DNA from: G965276675 sp965276675
GTDB lineage: Bacteria > Acidobacteriota > Terriglobia > Terriglobales > Acidobacteriaceae
NCBI GenBank assembly: GCA_965276675.1
Contig: OZ255624.1
Location: 3,720,001-3,784,000, forward strand
Direction: 5' to 3'
Length of the DNA stretch: 64,000 bases
Of this stretch, positions 24,854 to 31,436 are shown piece after piece. The position numbers and the translations under genes are program-made. Within the stretch, counting starts at the first letter, position 1; every line of letters starts with the position of its first letter. The notes below the pieces were generated by a model. The model was not told the DNA's origin, did not search any database, and saw nothing but the letters and a program-made list of their open reading frames with translations.

Positions 24854-26275
24854 ATGAGCAGTCAGATTGCGCCGCACATATGGCTGCCGGAGCCGAAGCT
24901 ATCCTTTCACCCCGATCGAACCACCGATCGTGAAACTCACCCGCTTCGCGGTCTTATTAGATTTGGCCCACATTCGAGCGGTTTGGTACTCGATCCAATT
25001 CGTGTCGCTACATTGGCCCCGGCTGGGGAAAGCTCCCGGCTGTACGGTTTGATGAAAGAACTCAATCTCGTCGCAAAACCTACGGAACGTGCCGACTACT
25101 TACCCGAATGGCCCGGCTTCCATAGCATCTTTGGAGTGCATATCAGAGGCGCGGGTAAGGGTTGCCATGTCGAACTGGAAAAAGAAGTGGAGAACGAGTT
25201 CGACGTATCATCGACGCCACACATCGTATTGGCGGATCGACTTGTGAGAGCCATTCAGTCTCTCGAAGCTCACCGCGATGCATTCGACGTTCTTTTCGTC
25301 TATATACCTAAGCGTTGGGCGCGGGGCTACGTTGGCGGTCCTGGTGAGGACTTCGATCTGCACGATCATCTGAAAGCCGCTACTGCGGCACGCCGCATTC
25401 CCGTTCAATTGATACGTGAGGATAAGGGTCTGGCATACCCGCATAGAGCCAGTGTCATGTGGCGTATAGGGTTGGCACTTTACGCGAAAGCTGGGGGCGT
25501 ACCTTGGAAGCTGGCCGATTCTGATCCCGAAACTGCTTACATCGGCATCTCCTATGCGATCCGGCCCCCTGAGACGGACGGAGCGCGATTTGTAACCTGC
25601 TGTAGTCAGGTTTTCGATGCAGAGGGTTCAGGTCTGGAATTCGTTGCCTACGATGCCCATGAGGTTGAAGTGCAACGCGATAATCCCTTTTTATCGCGTA
25701 CAGAAATGTTTCGAGTTATCACCCGCTCGATGGACCTTTATCGCCGTCGCCATGCCGGAAGTTCACCACGGCGTGTAATGGTTCATAAGACAACCGAATT
25801 CAAGAAAGACGAAGTGGACGGAGCGATGGAAGCTCTGCATCTGTGCGAAGCCGTGGATTTGGTGCAGATTGTCGAAGATATAGGCTGGCGAGGCGTTCGA
25901 ATCGAAAGCAAGCCTTCTAGGAGCAAAGGGGAGCCTGCGGCGTTTCCTGTATCTCGCGGAACGATTGTCGGTCTCGGTGAACGTGAAGCTCTCTTGTGGA
26001 TTCACGGTGATGTGGGTGGAATAAACGAGCGGGGATCGTACTTCCAAGGTGCCCGCAGTACACCTCGTCCTCTGCGCTTGGTGCGACACGCTGGGCACGG
26101 AGCGTGGGACGATACGGCTCGGGCAATCCTGGCCCTCTCAAAGATGGATTGGAACAACGATGCGCTTTACGATCCGCTGCCGGTCACGATCGGCTATGCG
26201 AAAGTCTTGGCGCGAGTGGTGAAGCGAATGAAGGGATTGGGCAGTTCGCCATATCAGTTTCGCTTCTTCATGTAG
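24854..26275 (+). CDS. Short prokaryotic Argonaute (MID-PIWI, catalytically inactive)
   Basis: 473 residues, ATG 24854 with CGGAGG about 8 bp upstream. It has the short pAgo layout: MID domain (about 140-200) with DLHDHLKAATAARRIPVQ, whose Lys and Gln fit the 5'-phosphate pocket, then PIWI. The first catalytic Asp is replaced (YIGISYAI, Ser at about 233) and the third site reads HKTT instead of HxDG, so it cannot slice. The C-terminus WNNDALYDPLPVTIGYAKVLARV fits the family. It follows its SIR2-APAZ partner with a 133-bp gap, larger than the overlapping starts usual for such pairs. Confidence 0.93.
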   Translation: MSSQIAPHIWLPEPKLSFHPDRTTDRETHPLRGLIRFGPHSSGLVLDPIRVATLAPAGESSRLYGLMKELNLVAKPTERADYLPEWPGFHSIFGVHIRGAGKGCHVELEKEVENEFDVSSTPHIVLADRLVRAIQSLEAHRDAFDVLFVYIPKRWARGYVGGPGEDFDLHDHLKAATAARRIPVQLIREDKGLAYPHRASVMWRIGLALYAKAGGVPWKLADSDPETAYIGISYAIRPPETDGARFVTCCSQVFDAEGSGLEFVAYDAHEVEVQRDNPFLSRTEMFRVITRSMDLYRRRHAGSSPRRVMVHKTTEFKKDEVDGAMEALHLCEAVDLVQIVEDIGWRGVRIESKPSRSKGEPAAFPVSRGTIVGLGEREALLWIHGDVGGINERGSYFQGARSTPRPLRLVRHAGHGAWDDTARAILALSKMDWNNDALYDPLPVTIGYAKVLARVVKRMKGLGSSPYQFRFFM

Positions 26276-26295
26276 CGCTGGCGATCCTCATATGC

Positions 26296-26484
26296 TCAAC
26301 ACCTGTACAGCATGGTCCCACTTACATTCCATAAAGACGCCATTTTTTCAACGCGCTCACCTGCCTCGATCATATTTCGTGCTTTGATGACCTGAGTTGG
26401 TGACGATTTTCTTCGGCGGCCAACTTCCACGCTCTTTCGGCGGGCTTCCTTCATTCCTGCCTGAGTGCGTCCGACGATAAGCAC
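26296..26484 (-). pseudogene. C-terminal remnant of a serine recombinase (resolvase/invertase)
   Basis: In this frame the sequence reads IVGRTQAGMKEARRKS, GRRRKSSPTQVIKARNMIEAG and MASLWNVSGTMLYR. These match in order the end of the catalytic domain and the HTH_7 DNA-binding domain of resolvases (RT.AGL..AR, GR...L...Q...A, ..A..L.VS..TLYR). Nothing upstream in any minus frame encodes the rest of the catalytic domain. It is a leftover of an earlier mobile element at the edge of the defence cargo. The rest of 26276-26767 holds only the operator pair below. Confidence 0.55.
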
Positions 26485-26588
26485 AGTCCTCTTCGGACAC
26501 CTTCGGCGGGTCGTTTGGACTTCGAGAGGAGGCGAGGGGGCGCTGTTCTTTATTTGGGGTTATGCGTATCGATTTACCCGAACCTTGC

Positions 26589-26625
26589 GTGTCCATTTAG
26601 GACACAGCGTGGAATGTTTTTCCAC
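26589..26625 (+). promoter_or_regulatory. 37-bp double palindrome upstream of xis and int
   Basis: GTGTCCATTTAGGACAC (26589-26605), 3 bp, then GTGGAATGTTTTTCCAC (26609-26625). Same two palindromes and same spacing as at 17894-17930, reverse-oriented, with identical half-sites and a similar flank. It lies 143 bp upstream of the excisionase-like start. A shared regulator for transfer and excision genes is the simplest reading. Confidence 0.8.
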
Positions 26626-26767
26626 TCTGGCAGCGCCACTGCGCTCTACGCTTTTCTGAGACCGGCACATCTACCGGTGACGTCGGCAATTCGGGAATGA
26701 TCCCTCCACGCCGATTCGGAGCGGATGGATAGCGCGCGGGTCGGGAAGTCTGGTGGGAGCAGATCAA

Positions 26768-26977
26768 ATGCGAGAAGAGAGTGTAGATCGGGATGAGCGC
26801 CTACGGGAATTCGAACCACTGCTGGACAGCCAGCAAGCAGCTGACCTACTGCAGGTGCATCCGGAGACACTGAAGCGGAGAGCGCGGCGCGGAGAGATTC
26901 CGGGGGTGAAGTTCGGCAAGGTATGGCGTTTCCGCGCCTCCGGCCTGGACGCGTATATCCGCAACCTGATGCGATAA
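26768..26977 (+). CDS. xis: Excisionase-family helix-turn-helix protein
   Basis: ATG 26768 has GGGAG 8-9 bp upstream, which favours it over GTG at 26753. 69 residues with the MerR-like excisionase/HTH_17 pattern: LLDSQQAADLLQVHPETLKRR, ARRGEIPGVKFGKVWRFR and LDAYIRNLM. Such proteins bend DNA at attachment sites or act as regulators. It lies 73 bp upstream of the integrase start in the same orientation, supporting a recombination directionality role. Confidence 0.8.
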   Translation: MREESVDRDERLREFEPLLDSQQAADLLQVHPETLKRRARRGEIPGVKFGKVWRFRASGLDAYIRNLMR

Positions 26978-27050
26978 AGCGCAACTCAACCGCTGAATCT
27001 ATGGCACCATCAGAGTCAGCGGTCTGTGGCGTTTGAAACGGGAGGAGCAC

Positions 27051-28229
27051 ATGTTTCAACGTACACGGTATCAACAAGGAACGATTGCCCGCGTAAAGCG
27101 TAAGCAGGGCCCGGATTGCTGGATTTTCCGTTGGCGGGAAACCGACATCAACGGGAAGCGGGTTCGCCGGAAAGCTGTCCTCGGCACGGTGAAGGAGTAT
27201 CCAACCGAATCGAGCGCACTGAAGGCCGCCGAGTCTCTACGCATCACCATTAATGGAGAGCAGCCTCAGCCGTCCCAGCAACCGGTTTCGGTCCGAGCTC
27301 TCGTAGACCACTTCAAGCGGCATGAACTGAGCCTTGTCCAGGGTGGCGAGGACGAAGAAGAGGGCCGGGCGTATTCGACCCGTTCCACCTACATCGATAT
27401 CCTCGATTTTCATGTGGCTCCGAAGTGGGGCGACAACAAGCTGCACGAGGTACGAACGGTCGCAGTGGAGAAGTGGCTCCGCAAGCTGAAGCTGGCCAGA
27501 GGAAGCAAGGCGAAGATCCGTAGCATTATGAGCGTCCTGTTCAATCACGCCATCCGTCACGAGTTCCTGCCGCAGGGAGCGAACCCGATCACGATGGTGC
27601 GGCAGAGCGCGAAGCGGATGCACGCGCCGGACATCCTCGATGTGAGCGAACTGATCGGCTTGTTCGACCAGCTTTCGCATCGAGACCGGGCGATGGTGAT
27701 GCTAGATGTCGTCACCGGTCTACGCCGGAGCGAACTGATCGGGCTGAAGTGGCTGGACGTCGACTTCGAGCAACTGGAGCTTTCCGTCACGCGGTCGGTC
27801 TACCGTCAGAGGGTAGGCAGATGCAAGACAGAGATCTCCCGTAAGCCGGTGCCGCTCGACCCCTGGGTAGCCGAAGAACTGCTGACCTGGAAACGCGCCA
27901 CTCCCTACAACCAGCCGGAGGACTGGGTCTTCGCAAGCACGAGGAAGAAGGGAAAACAGCCGTACAGTCCCGACTCGATCCTGAAGCGGTGCATTCAGCC
28001 TGCGGCGACGCGGGCGAAGATCGCCAAGCACATCGGGTGGCACACCTTCCGGCGCACCTTCTCGACCTTGCTGAAAGCCAATGGCGAGGACATTAAAGTG
28101 GTGCAGGAGCTGCTGCGGCACGCGACGGTCAAGATGACGCTTGAGGTGTATGCGCAAGCGGTCACCCCGGACAAGCGCGAGGCTCAGTCAAAAGTAGCGG
28201 AGCTGCTGCAGGCTGGCGTGGCGAAATGA
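27051..28229 (+). CDS. int: Tyrosine recombinase / site-specific integrase
   Basis: ATG 27051 with GGAGGAG 5 bp upstream; an earlier TTG in frame is less likely. 392 residues: N-terminal arm-binding region, core-binding SAM-like domain (about 90-170), and the catalytic domain with Arg in TGLRRSELIGLKW, His-x-x-Arg in WHTFRRTFSTLL, the RHATVKMTLEVY box and Tyr in EVYAQAV. All catalytic residues are present, so it should be active. Its 3' end is 71 bp from the tRNA-Ala, its presumed target. Confidence 0.95.
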   Translation: MFQRTRYQQGTIARVKRKQGPDCWIFRWRETDINGKRVRRKAVLGTVKEYPTESSALKAAESLRITINGEQPQPSQQPVSVRALVDHFKRHELSLVQGGEDEEEGRAYSTRSTYIDILDFHVAPKWGDNKLHEVRTVAVEKWLRKLKLARGSKAKIRSIMSVLFNHAIRHEFLPQGANPITMVRQSAKRMHAPDILDVSELIGLFDQLSHRDRAMVMLDVVTGLRRSELIGLKWLDVDFEQLELSVTRSVYRQRVGRCKTEISRKPVPLDPWVAEELLTWKRATPYNQPEDWVFASTRKKGKQPYSPDSILKRCIQPAATRAKIAKHIGWHTFRRTFSTLLKANGEDIKVVQELLRHATVKMTLEVYAQAVTPDKREAQSKVAELLQAGVAK

Positions 28230-28300
28230 GAGGAATCCTCTTATTGGACCCTTGTGGACCCTCGGGCAATTTCGCAAAACCCGTAAGTTGTTGAAATGGT

Positions 28301-28376
28301 TGGTGGACCTGATCGGGATCGAACCGATGACCTCTTCCATGCCATGGAAGCGCGCTCCCAGCTGCGCCACAGGCCC
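28301..28376 (-). tRNA. tRNA-Ala (anticodon GGC), ICE attachment site
   Basis: On the minus strand the acceptor arms GGGCCTG and CAGGTCC pair over 7 bp, the anticodon stem CTTCC/GGAAG encloses loop ATGGCAT with anticodon GGC (alanine), and the T arm reads ATCGG-TTCGATC-CCGAT. The 3' CCA is encoded (28301-28303). Its 3' end faces the integrase, so the element is presumed to have integrated here and restored the tRNA end. A matching direct repeat at the other end is outside the window. Confidence 0.93.
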
Positions 28377-28434
28377 ACTCTTGCGGACTGAGGTCATTCT
28401 CGTTGAGTAAGATAGATTCGTCAAACTGAGAGGT

Positions 28435-29226
28435 ATGGAGGAGTACCCGTTGTCCTTGTTTTCGCAATCCCGACGCATTTTCGTTTCGCCGATACTGCTC
28501 GTTGCTTCGGCTGCACTTCTGCCAACCCCTTGTTTTGCGGGTTCTCGTTTCGTGCAGCGGCAGATGCATCTTGGGGTGAGTGCCGCTCACGGCGGACCAG
28601 CCGCTCAAGATTCGCCTGCGCCTGCGCAAGGGACGACGGCCGGGGAGAATTTCCAGGCGGCCACTCTGGTGCTTGGTGATAGCATCGGCGCCCTGGGCGC
28701 GATCGTGGACCAGCTTCATCAGACGGTAGTGTCTCTGAATGTGAACAAGTGGAAGGCGCCCAGCGATATACGAAGCGCAACCCAGGCAGATGTCGACTCC
28801 ATTCAGCGGGATCTGAATAATGTGCTTCCCGACATTATGAATAGGGCTAAGGCGTCGCCGAATGCGCTGTCGCCCGCGTTTGCCGTCTATCGCAACATCG
28901 ATGCGGTATATGATGTGCTGCTGCGGGTGACGGAGACCGCAACCCTGGCGTCCGCTGGGAACGATGCGAGCAAACTGGAGAGCGCGCGAGTCGCGCTTGA
29001 GAACGGGCGGTCGCAGTTGGGAAGCGCGATCCTGCAGGCTACGACGGACCAGGATGCTGCATTGGCCCAACTACGCAGCACCGCACCGACGACAACAGGG
29101 ACCGCACCATCCACGCCGCCGAGCAAGACAGTGGTAAGCGACGGACCCGCCTCAACGGCCAAAGCGAAGACGGCGCGGCGCAAGAAATCCGCAGCCGCCA
29201 GCGGCCAGAGCTCCCATCCCCAGTAA
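28435..29226 (+). CDS. Secreted hypothetical protein
   Basis: 263 residues. A signal peptide is visible (IFVSPILLVASAALLPTPCFA, cleavage near 35), followed by an Ala/Gln-rich linker, a helical central domain (about 70-200) and a Thr/Pro/Lys-rich tail ending in KTARRKKSAAAS. Two starts are possible: ATG 28435 with GAGAGG close upstream, or TTG 28450, which has GGAGGAG at good spacing. No family recognised; first chromosomal gene after the ICE junction. Confidence 0.7.
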   Translation: MEEYPLSLFSQSRRIFVSPILLVASAALLPTPCFAGSRFVQRQMHLGVSAAHGGPAAQDSPAPAQGTTAGENFQAATLVLGDSIGALGAIVDQLHQTVVSLNVNKWKAPSDIRSATQADVDSIQRDLNNVLPDIMNRAKASPNALSPAFAVYRNIDAVYDVLLRVTETATLASAGNDASKLESARVALENGRSQLGSAILQATTDQDAALAQLRSTAPTTTGTAPSTPPSKTVVSDGPASTAKAKTARRKKSAAASGQSSHPQ

Positions 29227-29348
29227 TAGGGAATAGGTTGCCTTTCACGGAATGGGTTCAGGAGACACCTGGCTTCGATAGAACGGGGCAGCCGGTCCCA
29301 GGCTCTGCACTCATAGTCATTCGTCGTACTGACGCACTTCTCTGATTG

Positions 29349-29378
29349 GGAACAATTCTTCCCAGAGGAGTGTCTATA
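29349..29378 (+). promoter_or_regulatory. Candidate ECF-type promoter upstream of the sigma gene
   Basis: GGAACAA at 29349-29355, then 17 bp, then TCTATA at 29373-29378. A GGAAC -35 is the hallmark of many ECF sigma promoters; the -10 is less conserved. If real, the sigma factor downstream could be autoregulated. Spacing is one base longer than the RpoE optimum. Confidence 0.35.
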
Positions 29379-29556
29379 CAGGTAGTTCGGGCAGAGTGAG
29401 CGAGCGATGCCCGGCTAGCAATTTTCCTGCGACTGTAAATGCGATGAGCTACTCGGATGCATACATTGATCAGGAAGATTGTCCACCGCCGGCGGTGACC
29501 TGTCTCGCGCACGTTCGTAACGGGAAGTGCCGGGCAGCGAGAAGAGCTTCCTGATA

Positions 29557-30300
29557 ATGTATGGAGGTAGTGGGTTGCGAGCGGGAATAGCCTTGGGAAA
29601 TTTGGCAAGTGTTATTGGAATCCGGCCGGAAGAGGCTTCGGTCATCGCTGAACTGCAGGCGGGGTCGGAGGAGGCTTTTGCCTGGCTGATCGCGCAGTAT
29701 CACCAGCCGATCTATTCCCTCCTTGCGCGCACGATTCCCAATCCGGCCGATGCGGCAGACATAACGCAGGAGGTTTTCCTGAAGGTGTATCGCGGGATTG
29801 GCGGCTTTCATGGTGAGGCCAGCCTGCGTACCTGGATCTACCGGATCGCCTTGCATGAGGCGTCCAACCAGCGCCGCTGGTGGTGCCGGCACACCCGCAA
29901 AGAAGTGACCATTGAGCAGGAACTGGGTGACGCGATTGATGGCGAGAGCTTCAGCCTGAAAGACACGCTGGTGGACGCGCATGATTCGCCCTTCGATCTG
30001 GCTGCACATGCAGAGCTTAGGGCGCGGGTGGAAGAAGAGGTACGCTGCCTGCCGGAGCCGTTCCGCACAGTGGTCATCTTGCGCGATATCGAGGGATTCG
30101 GGTACGAGGAAGTCGCCGAGATTCTGAATGCCAATCTGGGAACCATCAAGTCGCGGCTGATGCGTGGCCGCGCACATCTGAAAACGAGGCTGGCTCCCTA
30201 TGCCGAGGCCGCCAAGAAACGTCCAGCAAGCTCTTCCACCCTTCCCGCATCTTCGTTGAAAGTCCGCGCAGCCATCCCCGGCTGTAAGGAGAGCAAATGA
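29557..30300 (+). CDS. ECF (RpoE-like) RNA polymerase sigma factor
   Basis: Sigma-70 family group 4. ATG 29557 (MYGGSGLR) is preceded by GAAGAG; a GTG at 29527 in frame is an alternative. Region 2 shows AFAWLIAQYHQPIYSLLARTI, DAADITQEVFLKVYRGI and LRTWIYRIALHEASNQRR. Region 4 shows LPEPFRTVVILRDIEGFGYEEVAEIL and LGTIKSRLMRGRAHLK. The last 30 residues are a Ser/Ala-rich extension. Its stop overlaps the anti-sigma start by 4 bp. Confidence 0.92.
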   Translation: MYGGSGLRAGIALGNLASVIGIRPEEASVIAELQAGSEEAFAWLIAQYHQPIYSLLARTIPNPADAADITQEVFLKVYRGIGGFHGEASLRTWIYRIALHEASNQRRWWCRHTRKEVTIEQELGDAIDGESFSLKDTLVDAHDSPFDLAAHAELRARVEEEVRCLPEPFRTVVILRDIEGFGYEEVAEILNANLGTIKSRLMRGRAHLKTRLAPYAEAAKKRPASSSTLPASSLKVRAAIPGCKESK

Positions 30301-30974
30301 ACGCATGCAGCGAAATCCGAGACCAGTTTTCACCCTATCTTGACGGCCGGGTGACCGGCGTGGCCATGCACGCCATTGCAGAACACCTCCAACAGTGCCC
30401 AGCCTGCGACCGTGACTTTCAGGCGATGCGCGATACGCAGTCGCTGCTGATGGCGCTCGGTCCGGCAAAGGTGCCAGCGGATCTGGGTCTGAAGCTGCGG
30501 GTGGCCTTGTCGCAGGAGCACGCGCGCTCCCCCCGGGAGAGCCTGGGGCGGTGGCAGGTACAGTGGCATAACACGGGACGTCCGCTAGTGCTTCGCGCCT
30601 CGGCAGGCATGGCCAGCGCGGTCTTCCTCTTGGGAACTTTTGCTTTGCTGATTGGCATGTTTGCCACGCCGGTGCCGGTCGAGGCGCGGGATGAACCGCT
30701 GACCATGTCGACCACTCCGCACCTGTTGTATTCAGCGTTGGAGCCGGACCGGGCGATCGGGTTACGCGAAGATCCCTTGGTGGTCGAGGTGTATATCGGG
30801 GCGCAGGGCAAGGTATATGACTACCGCATTCTTGCCGGGCAAGCGGATGCGGCTACGCGCGCCCAGTTGGAGAATGTGCTGCTGTTTTCTATCTTTGAGC
30901 CGGCCCGCACCTTTGATCAGCCAGTGCACGGGAAAGCCGTGATGTCGTTCTCCGGCGTCTCCGTCCGCGGTTAG
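30297..30974 (+). CDS. Membrane anti-sigma factor with zinc-finger and TonB-C-like periplasmic domain
   Basis: 225 residues. The N-terminal anti-sigma domain has the HLQQCPAC (H-x3-C-x2-C) zinc motif near 25-35 preceded by a Cys at position 3. One membrane segment lies at about 104-124 (MASAVFLLGTFALLIGMFA). The C-terminal periplasmic part with LVVEVYIGAQGKVYDYRIL and QLENVLLFSIFEPA resembles the TonB C-terminal fold. It likely sequesters the upstream ECF sigma until an envelope signal is sensed. Confidence 0.85.
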   Translation: MNACSEIRDQFSPYLDGRVTGVAMHAIAEHLQQCPACDRDFQAMRDTQSLLMALGPAKVPADLGLKLRVALSQEHARSPRESLGRWQVQWHNTGRPLVLRASAGMASAVFLLGTFALLIGMFATPVPVEARDEPLTMSTTPHLLYSALEPDRAIGLREDPLVVEVYIGAQGKVYDYRILAGQADAATRAQLENVLLFSIFEPARTFDQPVHGKAVMSFSGVSVRG

Positions 30975-31156
30975 GAGACGAACTCTAGCGAGAACAACTT
31001 ACGTTCCCGTTCGGACCCTTTATAAATCGAGTTGGTTATGAATTCCGGAGTATAGCTGTGATACAGTGCGACGCTGAGGATAACGAATAGGATGGAATGG
31101 AGAAACAAGTGGGAGTCGTTAGTCAAACTCCCACGTGAAGGGCCCACGCACCGTGC

Positions 31157-31288
31157 TTACTTCTTCTTAGTGTTGTTATAGGTGGCATTGTAGACTTCTC
31201 TCGCTTGGGAAGTCTTCCAGGTGTTTGGCGGTTTCGGGCCTTTGCCCAGGGTGGCATCTTGTTTGCCTTGGTTGTAAGGAGTTGCCAT
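31157..31288 (-). CDS. 43-residue basic small protein
   Basis: Start ATG 31288 has a strong AGGAGG site 10 bp upstream; stop TAA at 31157-31159. The product MATPYNQGKQDATLGKGP... continues with KPPNTWKTSQAREV and ends YNNTKKK: Gly, Lys, Asn and Pro-rich, no hydrophobic segment. The near-perfect ribosome binding site in an otherwise empty 460-bp spacer is the main support. Function unknown. The remaining spacer (30975-31156 and 31289-31436) shows nothing else I can support. Confidence 0.6.
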   Translation of the reverse strand: MATPYNQGKQDATLGKGPKPPNTWKTSQAREVYNATYNNTKKK

Positions 31289-31436
31289 ACAGCGATTTCC
31301 TCCTGCTGCTCTCGACGACAAGCAGATTGACCAGGACGGTACTCCTGGACTAAATTCCTGTCAATACTGACACGAGATTGACCATCTTTTTGCCCGTTCC
31401 ATACACTAGCTAGGCAACCCATGCCGATGCGAGCCT

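Larger units (their letters stand above)
1..28376. mobile_element. Integrative and conjugative element, right-hand part, inserted at tRNA-Ala
   Basis: The span holds a trb/virB type IV secretion gene set, virD4 coupling protein, SSBs, three DNA methyltransferases, a restriction/Argonaute defence cargo, an excisionase-like gene and a tyrosine integrase whose stop lies about 70 bp from the 3' end of a tRNA-Ala gene. That order (xis, int, tRNA 3' end) is the classic right attachment end of a tRNA-targeting ICE. To the right, gene content changes at once to chromosomal genes. The left boundary and attL are outside the window, and no relaxase or plasmid replication gene is recognised, so an integrated plasmid is also possible. 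Confidence 0.85.

Noticed and set aside
28227..28243. AGAGG-AAT-CCTCT hairpin after the integrase as terminator
   Set aside because: Stem is only 5 bp with a weak T run; not enough to call.
1..28376. Prophage interpretation of the left region
   Set aside because: The phage-type methyltransferase and integrase could suggest it, but there are no capsid, terminase, portal or tail genes, and a complete trb/virB set is present.
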